The notes below the pieces were generated by a model that was not told the DNA's origin, searched no databases, and worked only from the letters and a program-made list of their open reading frames with translations. Shown here one piece after another: positions 23,790-31,908 of a stretch of DNA of 32,814 nt. The DNA comes from Sideroxydans sp. (lineage in GTDB: Bacteria; Pseudomonadota; Gammaproteobacteria; Burkholderiales; Gallionellaceae): assembly GCA_011620315.1 (NCBI GenBank), contig WOZO01000110.1, positions 1 to 32,814 on the forward strand, read 5' to 3'. Position numbers and translations under genes: made by a program. Every line of letters begins with the position of its first letter. Positions within the stretch are counted from its first letter, which is position 1.

Positions 23790-24367
23790 TTTGTTTCCCC
23801 GCTTGGGCATGCAGCACCCAAACTTTTTTCCAGCACCTCGAACTGCAAACCCGCCACCTTGGGCAAACCGAACCTGGGTTCATTTGAAGGGAACGGTTTG
23901 AACACCCCGGCACGCTTGAATCCGCGACGTGCATAGAAAGCAATCAACTCTTCGCGCAAGGTAATCACCTGCATCTGCAAACGCGAGACGCCCCACTGCT
24001 CCATCAGAAATTTTTCCGCCTCGTCCAGCAAGCGGCTGCCCAGCCCCCGCCCCTGCAAACCCGGCTGGGTGACCAGCATCCCCAGATAGGCCGTGTCCGC
24101 ATCCTGCCGCAGCAAGTGCACCGAACCGGCGATCTCGCTATCGCGCACGCAAAGCATGAATTCCGACCCCGCCTCGGCGATCAGGCGCGCGATCTCCTCC
24201 TCGTCCGTGCGCTGCCCGCCCAGGATATCCGCCTCGGTCGTCCAGCCCGCGCGGCTGGAGTCGCCACGGTAGGCTGAATTAACCAATGCAACGATGGCCG
24301 CCACATCGCTCTGCAACGCGTTGCGGAATGACAGCTCATTGATGAAGGTCTGTGCGCCGTTCGCCAT
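23786..24367 (-). CDS. GNAT-family N-acetyltransferase
   Basis: A 193-residue acetyltransferase. The acetyl-CoA loop is QGRGLGSRLLDEAE (the Q/RxxGxG motif), preceded by TAYLGMLVTQPG and followed by QVITLREELIAFYARRGFKR, the usual C-terminal YxRxGF element. The substrate is unknown. ATG 24367 is favoured; the frame is open to a GTG at 24391 inside the previous gene. It starts 11 bases after the TIGR03545 stop and overlaps the EI24 start, so it belongs to that operon. Confidence 0.87.
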   Translation of the reverse strand: MANGAQTFINELSFRNALQSDVAAIVALVNSAYRGDSSRAGWTTEADILGGQRTDEEEIARLIAEAGSEFMLCVRDSEIAGSVHLLRQDADTAYLGMLVTQPGLQGRGLGSRLLDEAEKFLMEQWGVSRLQMQVITLREELIAFYARRGFKRAGVFKPFPSNEPRFGLPKVAGLQFEVLEKSLGAACPSGETK

Positions 24368-24378
24368 CGCGCAGTCCG

Positions 24379-26283
24379 CTAGCGCCGCCACTTGTCCAGC
24401 AGCTGGTTCGCATCCTGTTTCAGCTTCTGCTTCTGTGCATCCGTCGCGGCGTTCTTGCGCTGCTCCAGATCGCGGCGCGCGGCTTCCAGATCGGCGCGCA
24501 GTTTGTCCACCTGCGCCTGCTTGTCCGCCAGTGCAGACTTCAGGCGCGCTTCGAGTTCGGCGCGGCGCGCTGTCAGCTTCTGGCGCTGGGCGGCGACTCG
24601 CTGGTCCACCTGCGCCTGGATGCGCTTGCGTGCCGCATCCATCTTCTCCTGCAGGTAGCGCTTCATGCCTTGCGCCAACGCATCGCCCAGATTCGTCGAC
24701 AAGTTCCAGTCCAGATCGCCCCAGGTGCCCTGCACTTTGGCATCCATACTCACTGTCTTCAGCCCCGCCAGGGAGGCATTCATCATCTCGCGCACCACGG
24801 CAGACTGCGCCGTCGTCTCGAACGCCACGTCGCGGAAGCGGTTGCTCGCCTGTATCGCCACCCGCTCGCCGCGCAGCTCGGCCGTAAAGCCCGCCGCCGC
24901 CGTTGCCTGTGCGAAACCCAACGTCACATTCTGGCTGTCCACCAGTGAACGGCCCGCCACACCATAACGCGCCACGGACAGTTCCATGCGCTCCACCGGT
25001 TCGGCTTGGGTGTGATCGACCACCAGTTCCACCTTGATCCCTGCCACGCCCTGCTGCGGGAAGTCGCCCTGCAGTGTCGCGATCATCGGGCGGCCGACCA
25101 AGCTCTGATCGGTCGCCGCATCGCGTATCTCGCCGGTCAGGCCTTTACCGCCCGGCAGTGTCGAAGTCACCCGCGCGCGGCGCAGCCAGAAAGCCGGATA
25201 GCCCTTGGGATGGCCGAAGGCGTAGTCGCGCCCCTTGTGGATGTTGCGCGGTGCGGGCTGGTCCGCCTGCTTGCCCTTGGTCGGCATGTACTGGCGCGCC
25301 TGCTCCATGTAAGCGCGCGCCTGCTGCAGCTTGTTCAGCACATCCATGCCGAACAATGCGCGCGACAGATTGCCCGCATCCAGCGTGGGCAGCTTCATGC
25401 GCGACTGAAGCCCTTGCACATCCTCGCGCACCACGTCATCCAGGCCGGCGAACGAAGTTTGCAATCCCTGCAGGTCGTCCGACAGACTGGCCCCCGCCTC
25501 GACTACGGGTTTGCTCTTCGCGTCGAACTCGTCGCGGATGGCCTGCAACTCTTTCACCGCCGCCTGCAGCTGCGCCACATCCTTGACCTCTTTCACCTGC
25601 ACATTGCCCAGCCGCGTGCGCAAGGCACTGAAATCCTCGCCGCGCGGCAAGGCCGCCATGCGCGTATTCCACTGCTGCCCGGTCTCGTCCATCGAACGCT
25701 GCAGCTCGGCCATATAGGAATCGCTCTTCAGCTCGCCGCCGATCTGCTGCAGTTGCTCGGAAGGATTCGCCCCGGCGGCGATGGCGGCCAGATCGCCGAC
25801 CACATTGCCGGAGAATTCCTCCTTCATCTTGGCCAGCATCTTGTCGGCAGCGCTCGGCCCGGACTGCGGCGCAGGCGGCGGCAACACCTTGCCGGCCTGC
25901 TTGCGCGGCGTATCGATCTGCACATTCTCGATAGTCGCCTCGTCGATCATCACCTTGCCGCGCAGCAAGGCGTCCCACAGCATGCCGAAGCGCACTTCGC
26001 CGATCTGCACGCGGTTGCGCTGCGGCTGCAGCGGGTCGGTCATCTGCACATCACCGATCAGCACCGTCGCCTTGAACACGCTGGTCTGCAGCCGCCCGAT
26101 ATTCACCTCCGCACCGTTCGCCTGCGTCGCGCCGTACTCCAGGCCGCGCCGCAGGTGCGCATCGAAGAACAGCGAGAAATACAGCGCGGTCGCACCGACC
26201 ACGATCAGCATCGGCACCACCGCCTCGACGCGGATCGCTCCCTGCTTCTTCACGGGCTTGTTGTTGTCGGTCGTCTTATCCAT
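24379..26283 (-). CDS. TIGR03545 family protein
   Basis: A 634-residue envelope protein with a single membrane helix near residues 20-40 (VVPMLIVVGATALYFSLFF) and a very large extracytoplasmic part. Early segments (IGDVQMTDPLQPQRNRVQIG, MLWDALLRGKVMIDEATI) resemble AsmA-like lipid-transfer repeats. The mid-protein motif KGRDYAFGHPKGYPAFWLRR is characteristic of the family. The last ~75 residues are a strong coiled coil (RAELEARLKSALADKQAQVD, DLEQRKNAATDAQKQKLKQD). ATG 26283 follows GAGAAG and overlaps the end of the TIGR03546 gene. The two families are known to occur together. The function is unknown. Confidence 0.88.
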   Translation of the reverse strand: MDKTTDNNKPVKKQGAIRVEAVVPMLIVVGATALYFSLFFDAHLRRGLEYGATQANGAEVNIGRLQTSVFKATVLIGDVQMTDPLQPQRNRVQIGEVRFGMLWDALLRGKVMIDEATIENVQIDTPRKQAGKVLPPPAPQSGPSAADKMLAKMKEEFSGNVVGDLAAIAAGANPSEQLQQIGGELKSDSYMAELQRSMDETGQQWNTRMAALPRGEDFSALRTRLGNVQVKEVKDVAQLQAAVKELQAIRDEFDAKSKPVVEAGASLSDDLQGLQTSFAGLDDVVREDVQGLQSRMKLPTLDAGNLSRALFGMDVLNKLQQARAYMEQARQYMPTKGKQADQPAPRNIHKGRDYAFGHPKGYPAFWLRRARVTSTLPGGKGLTGEIRDAATDQSLVGRPMIATLQGDFPQQGVAGIKVELVVDHTQAEPVERMELSVARYGVAGRSLVDSQNVTLGFAQATAAAGFTAELRGERVAIQASNRFRDVAFETTAQSAVVREMMNASLAGLKTVSMDAKVQGTWGDLDWNLSTNLGDALAQGMKRYLQEKMDAARKRIQAQVDQRVAAQRQKLTARRAELEARLKSALADKQAQVDKLRADLEAARRDLEQRKNAATDAQKQKLKQDANQLLDKWRR

Positions 26284-26800
26284 GGAACTTCTCATAGCTG
26301 GAATACCACTTGAAGAAAGTCGTCCCGCTCCACAGCTTCCAGAACGGACTGCTCTTGAATCGCGCAACCACCTTCGCGCGATACAGCGCGATCAGTCGCT
26401 TGCTGCCGAAGAACACTGGCGGTGCCAGCAAGATACTCAGCACACCGGCCCCCATCACCACGCTGTTATAGAACTGCGTGAGCGGCACCAGCGGCAGGTT
26501 GTACAAGGTGGTGAACAAGGGACGCAGCGATTCCGTTTCCAGAATGGCCGAACCGAGCGCATGCGACACCGGATCGAATAGCCAGGCCAGCATCGCGAAC
26601 AGCACCGCCGATGCCAGCGCCGCCCCGATCTGGATGCGGAACAGGAACATGCACAGGAACACCAATAATCCCTGCAACGACAGCATGGGCGCGAAACCGA
26701 GGACCAGGCCGCAGGCCACGCCTGCCGAGATCTGGTTGGTGCCCGTGTCGGAATTGAGCAGGCGCAGCAGTGCAAACAACTGCTTGAGCAACAGAGTCAT
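26276..26800 (-). CDS. TIGR03546 family protein
   Basis: A 174-residue membrane protein, the regular neighbour of TIGR03545. It has hydrophobic segments at ~26-52 and ~55-75 and ~110-130, with the motif SDTGTNQISAGVACGLVLGF near the N terminus, similar to DUF2062-type proteins. The C terminus is basic and aromatic (FWKLWSGTTFFKWYSSYEKF). Its stop codon lies inside the first codons of the TIGR03545 gene (8-base overlap), so translation is coupled and the products probably form one envelope complex. Confidence 0.87.
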   Translation of the reverse strand: MTLLLKQLFALLRLLNSDTGTNQISAGVACGLVLGFAPMLSLQGLLVFLCMFLFRIQIGAALASAVLFAMLAWLFDPVSHALGSAILETESLRPLFTTLYNLPLVPLTQFYNSVVMGAGVLSILLAPPVFFGSKRLIALYRAKVVARFKSSPFWKLWSGTTFFKWYSSYEKFHG

Positions 26801-26826
26801 CTTGTATTACCCGAAAAAGTGGTGGA

Positions 26827-27312
26827 TCAATAACGCCCCTGCGTCTTGGTGATGTAGTTCGCCAGCTCCCTGGTCTCCTGGTTCATGCGCGAGAGGTTGG
26901 CATGGGTGACGCGGAACAGGGCGCGCATCACCATGAAAGCGAGGCGCGGCTCGACATCCAGCAATGCTTCGAAATCGGCCGGCGTCAGTGTGTAGACGGT
27001 GGAATCGCCCAGCGAACGCAATGTCGCTTTGCGCGGCGAGCGCTCGACAAAGGCACGGGTACCGGCGCATTCGCCTTCCTTCATGGTGTAAACGGCCTGC
27101 TCCACACCCTCGGCATCCTTGCTGGTCACCGCCAGTTTGCCGGCGGCAAGGATGAACAAAGTCTGGTCGGCTTCGCCTTCTTTCACCAGCAGCTCGCCGT
27201 TTTTCAGTTGGCGCACGCCCAGTTTGGCGGCCAGCAGTTTTGCCTTGTCCTCGGTCAGCTCGGTGCCGACCGTGGAATTGCGAACGATCTTGTGATCCGC
27301 GACTGTACTCAT
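26827..27312 (-). CDS. Cyclic-nucleotide-binding domain protein without output domain
   Basis: A 161-residue protein consisting of one CRP-type cyclic nucleotide-binding fold (~30-130) and a short helical tail; there is no DNA-binding helix-turn-helix. The roll is seen in NGELLVKEGEADQTLFILAA and GKLAVTSKDAEG. The phosphate-binding cassette is altered: GTRAFVERSPRKATLRS keeps the arginine of PRxAT but has T in place of the usual glutamate that holds the ribose. Binding of cAMP is therefore uncertain. A GGAGATGA site precedes the start. It lies 26 bases upstream of the TIGR03546 gene and may lead that operon. Confidence 0.8.
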   Translation of the reverse strand: MSTVADHKIVRNSTVGTELTEDKAKLLAAKLGVRQLKNGELLVKEGEADQTLFILAAGKLAVTSKDAEGVEQAVYTMKEGECAGTRAFVERSPRKATLRSLGDSTVYTLTPADFEALLDVEPRLAFMVMRALFRVTHANLSRMNQETRELANYITKTQGRY

Positions 27313-27557
27313 AAATCATCTCCTCTCAATGATGGTTATCTGTGACAACTGAAGAATCACGCCCCGAATGCTAAGGCTCGCCTGTTACAACTTTACAGCG
27401 GCACCGCCTGTTGCCGCATCGCATCGTTCGGTTTCATTCTTTCCTCTTCGCACATGCGCGCCATTCGCAGCTGATTCGAAGATGACCCGCATTATCGTTC
27501 ATACCGGGCCCGCCAGGATTCCCACTTTCATCCTGCCATCCAATACCGTTGTTTTGC

Positions 27558-28724
27558 CTACTCCTTCTGCCACCGGGCCGTAGCGATACCCTCGCCCAGA
27601 TCTGCCTCAACCAGACGGCGGCGCACTTCCAGCAGGCGCGCGATCAGCGCCGGTTCGTGCCGGGCATAGGCATCCGCATCGGGTATGCGGTTCACCACCA
27701 CGCCGAGCAATTCGGTGATCGCGTTGCCGATGGAATTCTGGCTGATAGTCACGATCAGCTTGCCCGCGTCGTTGCGGTAGATGATCTGCTTGAACGCCGG
27801 TTGCCAGCGGATGGCATTGGCGTATTTCGCATCCACGATGCAGTGCTCGCGCACCTTCTTGGCCGTCTTCATGAAATCGTTGTTGAACAGCAGCACGCTT
27901 TCCACCTGCCCGGGGAAATGCACGTCCGGCAGCATCGGCGCATTGTGCGTGGAGACCTGCGAAAAGAAGGTGCGGTAAAAATCCAGGAATCCCTGCAGCA
28001 CCTCGTCGTACTCTTTCCAGAAATGCACATCCTTGAGCGCGCCCGCCCCGCCCTGTATCTCCCAACTGGGCAGGCCCTGCGGATAGCCGGTCAGATGGAT
28101 GCGCGCATCCTCCTCGCTCGCCGGTTTGAGTATCTTCAGGCTCAGCGCCTTGTCGAAGAAGTCGCGATACACATCGCGCATATACGCCTGGAACAGGCTG
28201 TGCTGGCCGCCGTCGGTCAGATTGGGATTGGCGGCATCGGCCGGCTTCGCCTCGCGCAATGCCCGCATGGGAAAGACCACGAAGTGATTGTGCAGCATGC
28301 GGATGCTCGGCACGCCGGGCGAGGTCAGCGGCCAGGTCGCATCCAGACTGGCCTCGCCCGCCAGGATCAAGGCCTCGGCCGGATCGGGATACTGCTCCAG
28401 CATGTAATCGATGATGATCTGGTTCATGCGGTTCCACACATGCTTCACGTCGTCCGCCACCTGCGTGCGCCGCACCGGACGCCCCAGCGGATTGAGGATG
28501 GTCTTGGAAGTGTTGTAGATGATCGAACAATCGAACTCGGTGCTGTGCCCCAGCGCCTTGCGATACAGCAGCAGATTTTCCTGGTTCACCAGCAGACCGT
28601 TGTTGTTCACCAGATCGTTCAGGTTCTCGGTGCTGTTGAAGAACTCGTTGTGCTTCATCCCCTCCGGCACCTGCAGCGGGATGGCTCTAAAAGGCGTTAC
28701 GATCTCGCGCGGTCCGGTTTGCAT
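27558..28724 (-). CDS. Unrecognised 388-residue protein
   Basis: A long soluble protein I cannot place in a family. It has no signal peptide or membrane helix. Notable blocks are EFFNSTENLNDLVNNNGLLV, STEFDCSIIYNTSKTILNPL, and SIRMLHNHFVVFPMRALREA, followed by GGQHSLFQAYMRDVYRDFFD and VSTHNAPMLPDVHFPG. The HNHFVVFP segment recalls the HxHxxxxP of HIT/GalT-type nucleotidyl transferases, and STHNAP could be a second histidine site, but this is a weak resemblance. Codon use matches its neighbours. The start has GGGGATGAC upstream. It follows the rhodanese-like lipoprotein gene by 30 bases, so the two may act together. Confidence 0.6.
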   Translation of the reverse strand: MQTGPREIVTPFRAIPLQVPEGMKHNEFFNSTENLNDLVNNNGLLVNQENLLLYRKALGHSTEFDCSIIYNTSKTILNPLGRPVRRTQVADDVKHVWNRMNQIIIDYMLEQYPDPAEALILAGEASLDATWPLTSPGVPSIRMLHNHFVVFPMRALREAKPADAANPNLTDGGQHSLFQAYMRDVYRDFFDKALSLKILKPASEEDARIHLTGYPQGLPSWEIQGGAGALKDVHFWKEYDEVLQGFLDFYRTFFSQVSTHNAPMLPDVHFPGQVESVLLFNNDFMKTAKKVREHCIVDAKYANAIRWQPAFKQIIYRNDAGKLIVTISQNSIGNAITELLGVVVNRIPDADAYARHEPALIARLLEVRRRLVEADLGEGIATARWQKE

Positions 28725-28754
28725 CGTGTCATCCCCGTTGTGCTTTGAAAAAGG

Positions 28755-29228
28755 TCACTGCTGCTTCAACTGCTCTATCTCCCGCTGCAGCTGTTCCAGT
28801 TCCTGTTCCTGCTCTTGCTGTATCCGATCTTTTTCCATCTGCATTGCCATGGTCTCGATAGGCAGACCGGCTTTTCCCCATTCGGCGATGCCGCCCTTGA
28901 CGATAGTCACCCGGATGAATCCGGCCTTTTGCAGTGCCTCCCACGCTCTGGGCGCGCGCAGTCCGGAATGGTCGATCACCACAATGGGCTTGTCCTTGTA
29001 TGCCCCCAATTCCGCCAAGCGCGACTGCATGCGCCCGAACGGGATGTTGGTACTGTCCGGGATATGGAACTCTTTGTAATCGTCAGCCTCGCGCACATCC
29101 AGCATCAACTCGCCGCGCGCCTGCAGCGCCGCAGCCGCCTTGGCATCCACAAACTGGTCTTGCTGCGGACCGCAGCCGGCTAAAAGCAATGCGGCCAGCG
29201 CGACGATATATTTGTTTATTCCAGTCAT
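28755..29228 (-). CDS. Rhodanese-like lipoprotein lacking the catalytic cysteine
   Basis: A 157-residue lipoprotein: the lipobox is ALLLAGCGP near residue 20. Residues ~35-125 form a rhodanese domain (ELMLDVREADDYKEFHIPDS, then GGIAEWGKAGLPIE). The active-site loop, normally CxxGxR, reads IDHSGLRAPRAWEAL, with D where the catalytic cysteine should be. Sulfur transfer is therefore unlikely, and a binding role is more probable. The last ~30 residues are a glutamine/glutamate coiled coil. ATG 29228 was chosen as the start of a normal lipoprotein signal; a start at 29249 would add seven residues. It is upstream of the unrecognised 388-residue gene. Confidence 0.82.
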   Translation of the reverse strand: MTGINKYIVALAALLLAGCGPQQDQFVDAKAAAALQARGELMLDVREADDYKEFHIPDSTNIPFGRMQSRLAELGAYKDKPIVVIDHSGLRAPRAWEALQKAGFIRVTIVKGGIAEWGKAGLPIETMAMQMEKDRIQQEQEQELEQLQREIEQLKQQ

Positions 29229-29293
29229 CTTGCGCAACTCCCTGGTCAAATCTTGATGCGGCGATATGGCGTGATTCTATCGCGCGCCTCACA

Positions 29294-29321
29294 AACGCAC
29301 ATCGCCCTTGCGGGCGATGCG
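29294..29321 (-). terminator. Strong hairpin between the basic peptide gene and the lipoprotein gene
   Basis: CATCGCCC (29298-29305) pairs with GGGCGATG (29310-29317) around a TTGC loop, with three more pairs beyond one mismatch. On the minus strand it is followed by TTTG, a modest T run, so it may end or attenuate transcription after the 24-residue gene. On the plus strand no T run follows. Confidence 0.5.
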
Positions 29322-29352
29322 TGAAAGCAATTTCGATACCGACCGTCCCAAA

Positions 29353-29427
29353 TTATTTCGCTGCCGGCACCGGCTTGGGTTGCGGTTTCTTGCCCTTTGA
29401 TTCTTTCTTCTTGTCCTTGCTGCCCAT
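29353..29427 (-). CDS. 24-residue Lys/Pro-rich peptide
   Basis: A tiny gene with an ideal Shine-Dalgarno (AAGGAG) seven bases before ATG. The product starts MGSKDKKKESKGKKPQPK and ends PVPAAK. It is highly basic and disordered, similar in kind to short lysine-rich peptides found in other betaproteobacteria. It may bind RNA or a ribosome, but nothing proves it. A hairpin follows the stop. It is divergent from the ABC-F gene. Confidence 0.5.
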   Translation of the reverse strand: MGSKDKKKESKGKKPQPKPVPAAK

Positions 29428-29626
29428 GATGATCTCCTTTGGTTGTTGACCAACTGCCTTGTACTGCAAAACCCCCTCCTGCACCAACTTTACTGCCTTT
29501 CAACCCGGAATCTCTGGCTCGACCGGCTTGCTGCCATCCCCGCGCTGATCGTCTGTCCGCGCAATATACTCGACTATCCCCGGCAAATCTTGCGGTGTCT
29601 CTGCGGGCCGGAACACCCCACCCCTC

Positions 29627-29635
29627 TGCTATCAT
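29627..29635 (+). promoter_or_regulatory. Extended -10 promoter of the ABC-F gene
   Basis: TGCTATCAT is an extended -10 (TGn-TATnAT). The predicted start of transcription, six to eight bases on, is at or next to the ATG at 29643, and no Shine-Dalgarno precedes that ATG. No good -35 is visible, as is usual for extended -10 promoters. This predicts a leaderless or near-leaderless message. Confidence 0.4.
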
Positions 29636-29642
29636 CGCGCTC

Positions 29643-31499
29643 ATGCTCAATATCCAGAATCTGACTTACCTGCAAGGCGGCACCCCGCTACTCCAGAACG
29701 TGAATCTACAGGCCTTCGCCGACCAGCGCATCGGTCTGGTCGGCAAGAACGGCTGCGGCAAATCCACGCTGTTCCGCCTGATACGCGGCGAGATCAAGCC
29801 CGATGGCGGCGAAGTCTCCATCCAGTCCGGCAAGACCATCGCCTTCGTCGAACAGGAGATCGCCAACTCCGACCTGCCCGCGCTGGAGTTCGTGCTCGAC
29901 GGCGACGTGGAGCTGCGGCTGCTGGAAAAGACGCTGGCGCAAGAGAAACACGACGCCGCATGGTTCGACGCGCAGCACCGCTATGAAGCCATCGATGGCT
30001 ACGGCGCCAAGGCGCGCGCCGCACAACTGCTGAACGGCCTGGGTTTCGCCAACGACACGCTGGAGCGCAAAGTCGAAAGTTTCTCCGGCGGCTGGCGCAT
30101 GCGTTTGAACCTGGCGCGCGCGCTGATGCACCGCGCCGACCTGTTGCTGCTGGACGAACCCACCAACCACCTCGACCTCGAAGCCATCCTCTGGCTCGAA
30201 CAATATCTCGCGCGCTATCCCGGCAGCATCCTGTTGGTCTCGCACGACCGCGAGTTCCTCAATGCCTGCGTCAACCGCATCGCGCACGTGCACGACTGCA
30301 CCATCGACACCTACAGCGGCGACTACGACGACTTCGAGCGCGCCCGCGCCGAGCGCATCACCCAGCAGAACCAGGCCTTCGAACGCCAGCAGGAAAAAAT
30401 CGCGCATATGGAAGACTTCGTGCGCCGCTTCCGCGCCCAGGCCACCAAGGCCAGGCAGGCGCAGAGCCGCATCAAGGCGCTGGAGCGCATCGAACGCATC
30501 GCCGCCGCGCACCTCACCGACGGCCATTTCGAACTGGAGATCGAAGCGCCCGAGCGCAGCCCAGACCTGCTGCTGCGCGCCGAGAAGATGGGCTTCGCCT
30601 ATGGCGACAAGACCTTGTTCAGCAACATCGAACTGGTGCTGCGTGCCGGCGCGCGCATCGCCCTGCTCGGCCCCAACGGCGCGGGCAAATCCACGCTGAT
30701 CAAGTTATTGGTGGGTGAACTGCGACCCACCACCGGCAAGCTCGAATTCACGCCCGACATCCGCATCGGCTACTTCGCCCAGCACCAGCTGGAGAATCTG
30801 GACAGCGCCGCCACGCCGCTGCAACACATGGAACGCGTCGCACCCAAAGAGACCGCGCTCACGCTGCGCAGCTTCCTCGGCCGCTTCGGACTGGCCTCCG
30901 ACAGCGAAGATCGTCCGGTCGCCACCTTCTCCGGCGGCGAGAAGAGCCGCCTCGCACTGGCGCTGCTTGCCTGGCAAAAACCGCACCTGCTGCTGCTCGA
31001 CGAACCGACCAACCACCTCGACCTCGACATGCGCGACGCGCTCACCATCGCGCTGGAGGAATACACCGGTGCCGTGGTGCTGGTGTCGCACGACCGCAGC
31101 CTGATCCGCGCCGTGGCCGACGAACTGTGGTTGGTGGCGGACGGCGAAGCGAAGCTGTTCGACGGCGATCTGGAAGACTACAAGCGCTGGATCGAGACGC
31201 GCCGCCCGCGCGAGACCGTGGCGCAGACTGTGCAAGAGAAACCCAAAACACAGGCCGCGCCCAGACAAAACCGCAAAGCACTGCAGTCGAAACAGAACAA
31301 ACTCGAAGCAGAGTTGAACAAGGTGCAGACCGAACTGGCCGCCGTCAACCGGCAACTCGCCGATCCGGACACCTACGCCAACCCCGACCGCGCCAAAGTC
31401 GAGAAGCTGAATGCCGAGCACGCGCGGCTGCAGGCAAAAGTGGCGGAGCTGGAAGAAGGCTGGCTGGAACTGGAGATGGTGAAGGAAGAAGCGGGCTGA
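29643..31499 (+). CDS. ABC-F ATPase (YheS/Uup-like)
   Basis: A 618-residue soluble protein with two ABC ATPase domains and no membrane part, as in ABC-F proteins that act on ribosomes. The first domain has Walker A GKNGCGKST, signature SFSGGWRMRLNLA and Walker B LLLLDEPTNHLDLEA. The linker (AQATKARQAQSRIKALERIE) is the helical ribosome-contact arm. The second domain has GPNGAGKST, TFSGGEKSRLALALL and LLLLDEPTNHLDLDM. The last ~90 residues are a coiled coil (KQNKLEAELNKVQTELAAVN). Length and sequence suit the YheS group. ATG 29643 begins the first beta strand; the longer open frame upstream has no matching sequence. Confidence 0.93.
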   Translation: MLNIQNLTYLQGGTPLLQNVNLQAFADQRIGLVGKNGCGKSTLFRLIRGEIKPDGGEVSIQSGKTIAFVEQEIANSDLPALEFVLDGDVELRLLEKTLAQEKHDAAWFDAQHRYEAIDGYGAKARAAQLLNGLGFANDTLERKVESFSGGWRMRLNLARALMHRADLLLLDEPTNHLDLEAILWLEQYLARYPGSILLVSHDREFLNACVNRIAHVHDCTIDTYSGDYDDFERARAERITQQNQAFERQQEKIAHMEDFVRRFRAQATKARQAQSRIKALERIERIAAAHLTDGHFELEIEAPERSPDLLLRAEKMGFAYGDKTLFSNIELVLRAGARIALLGPNGAGKSTLIKLLVGELRPTTGKLEFTPDIRIGYFAQHQLENLDSAATPLQHMERVAPKETALTLRSFLGRFGLASDSEDRPVATFSGGEKSRLALALLAWQKPHLLLLDEPTNHLDLDMRDALTIALEEYTGAVVLVSHDRSLIRAVADELWLVADGEAKLFDGDLEDYKRWIETRRPRETVAQTVQEKPKTQAAPRQNRKALQSKQNKLEAELNKVQTELAAVNRQLADPDTYANPDRAKVEKLNAEHARLQAKVAELEEGWLELEMVKEEAG

Positions 31500-31521
31500 A
31501 GCGAAAGGCGCGGCCTGATCG

Positions 31522-31908
31522 CTATTCCAGCGCCCCTTGCCAGAGCATGTCGTAGCCCAATTCCTTGGTCTCGACACACAGCTTGGCCAAGGCCGCGAAT
31601 TTATCCTTGAATGCCTTGTCGGCGTGCGAGCGCTCATGCTCCTCGAACGACTTCCAGTAAGTGATGATCGCGATATGTTTCTCCGCCGAGCCCGGATCGC
31701 CCAGTGTGCCTTCTGCCGAAAGGAAACCGGAGAATGAATACACCTGGCCGGCAATGAAACCGCCCTTGTCGCCGCCGTAGGTGTCTTTCACCACATTGCA
31801 CATCTCGGCCAGCGCCACTTCGACATCCTCGAAAGCCACGCCGGGTTTGATCGTGGCCGTATTGAACAGCATCTTCGCCCCGAAAGGGACAGTGACAGGT
31901 GAGAACAT
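31522..31908 (-). CDS. ABM-like dimeric alpha-beta barrel protein
   Basis: A 128-residue soluble protein whose order of strands and helices (MLFNTATIKPGVAFEDVEVA, YGGDKGGFIAGQVYSFSG, HIAIITYWKSFEEHERSHAD) resembles antibiotic-biosynthesis-monooxygenase-type ferredoxin-like folds. The WKSFEEHERSHAD segment is typical of such domains. It may bind a hydrophobic ligand or heme, but the substrate is unknown. AGGAGG stands at an ideal distance before ATG 31908. It is convergent with the ABC-F gene, 22 bases away. Confidence in the fold is moderate. Confidence 0.6.
   Translation of the reverse strand: MFSPVTVPFGAKMLFNTATIKPGVAFEDVEVALAEMCNVVKDTYGGDKGGFIAGQVYSFSGFLSAEGTLGDPGSAEKHIAIITYWKSFEEHERSHADKAFKDKFAALAKLCVETKELGYDMLWQGALE

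Noticed and set aside
24294-26581. Several long plus-strand frames opposite TIGR03545
   Set aside because: Shadows of a 634-residue protein; no ribosome sites and no recognisable domain.
27368-27583. 71-codon plus-strand frame in the gap upstream of the CNB gene
   Set aside because: No ribosome site, runs into the end of the opposite gene, and the sequence is low-complexity; more likely promoter DNA.
29439-29453. TTGGT-TGTTG-ACCAA-type inverted repeat upstream of the ABC-F gene
   Set aside because: Arms are only five bases and the distance to the promoter is large, so chance is likely.
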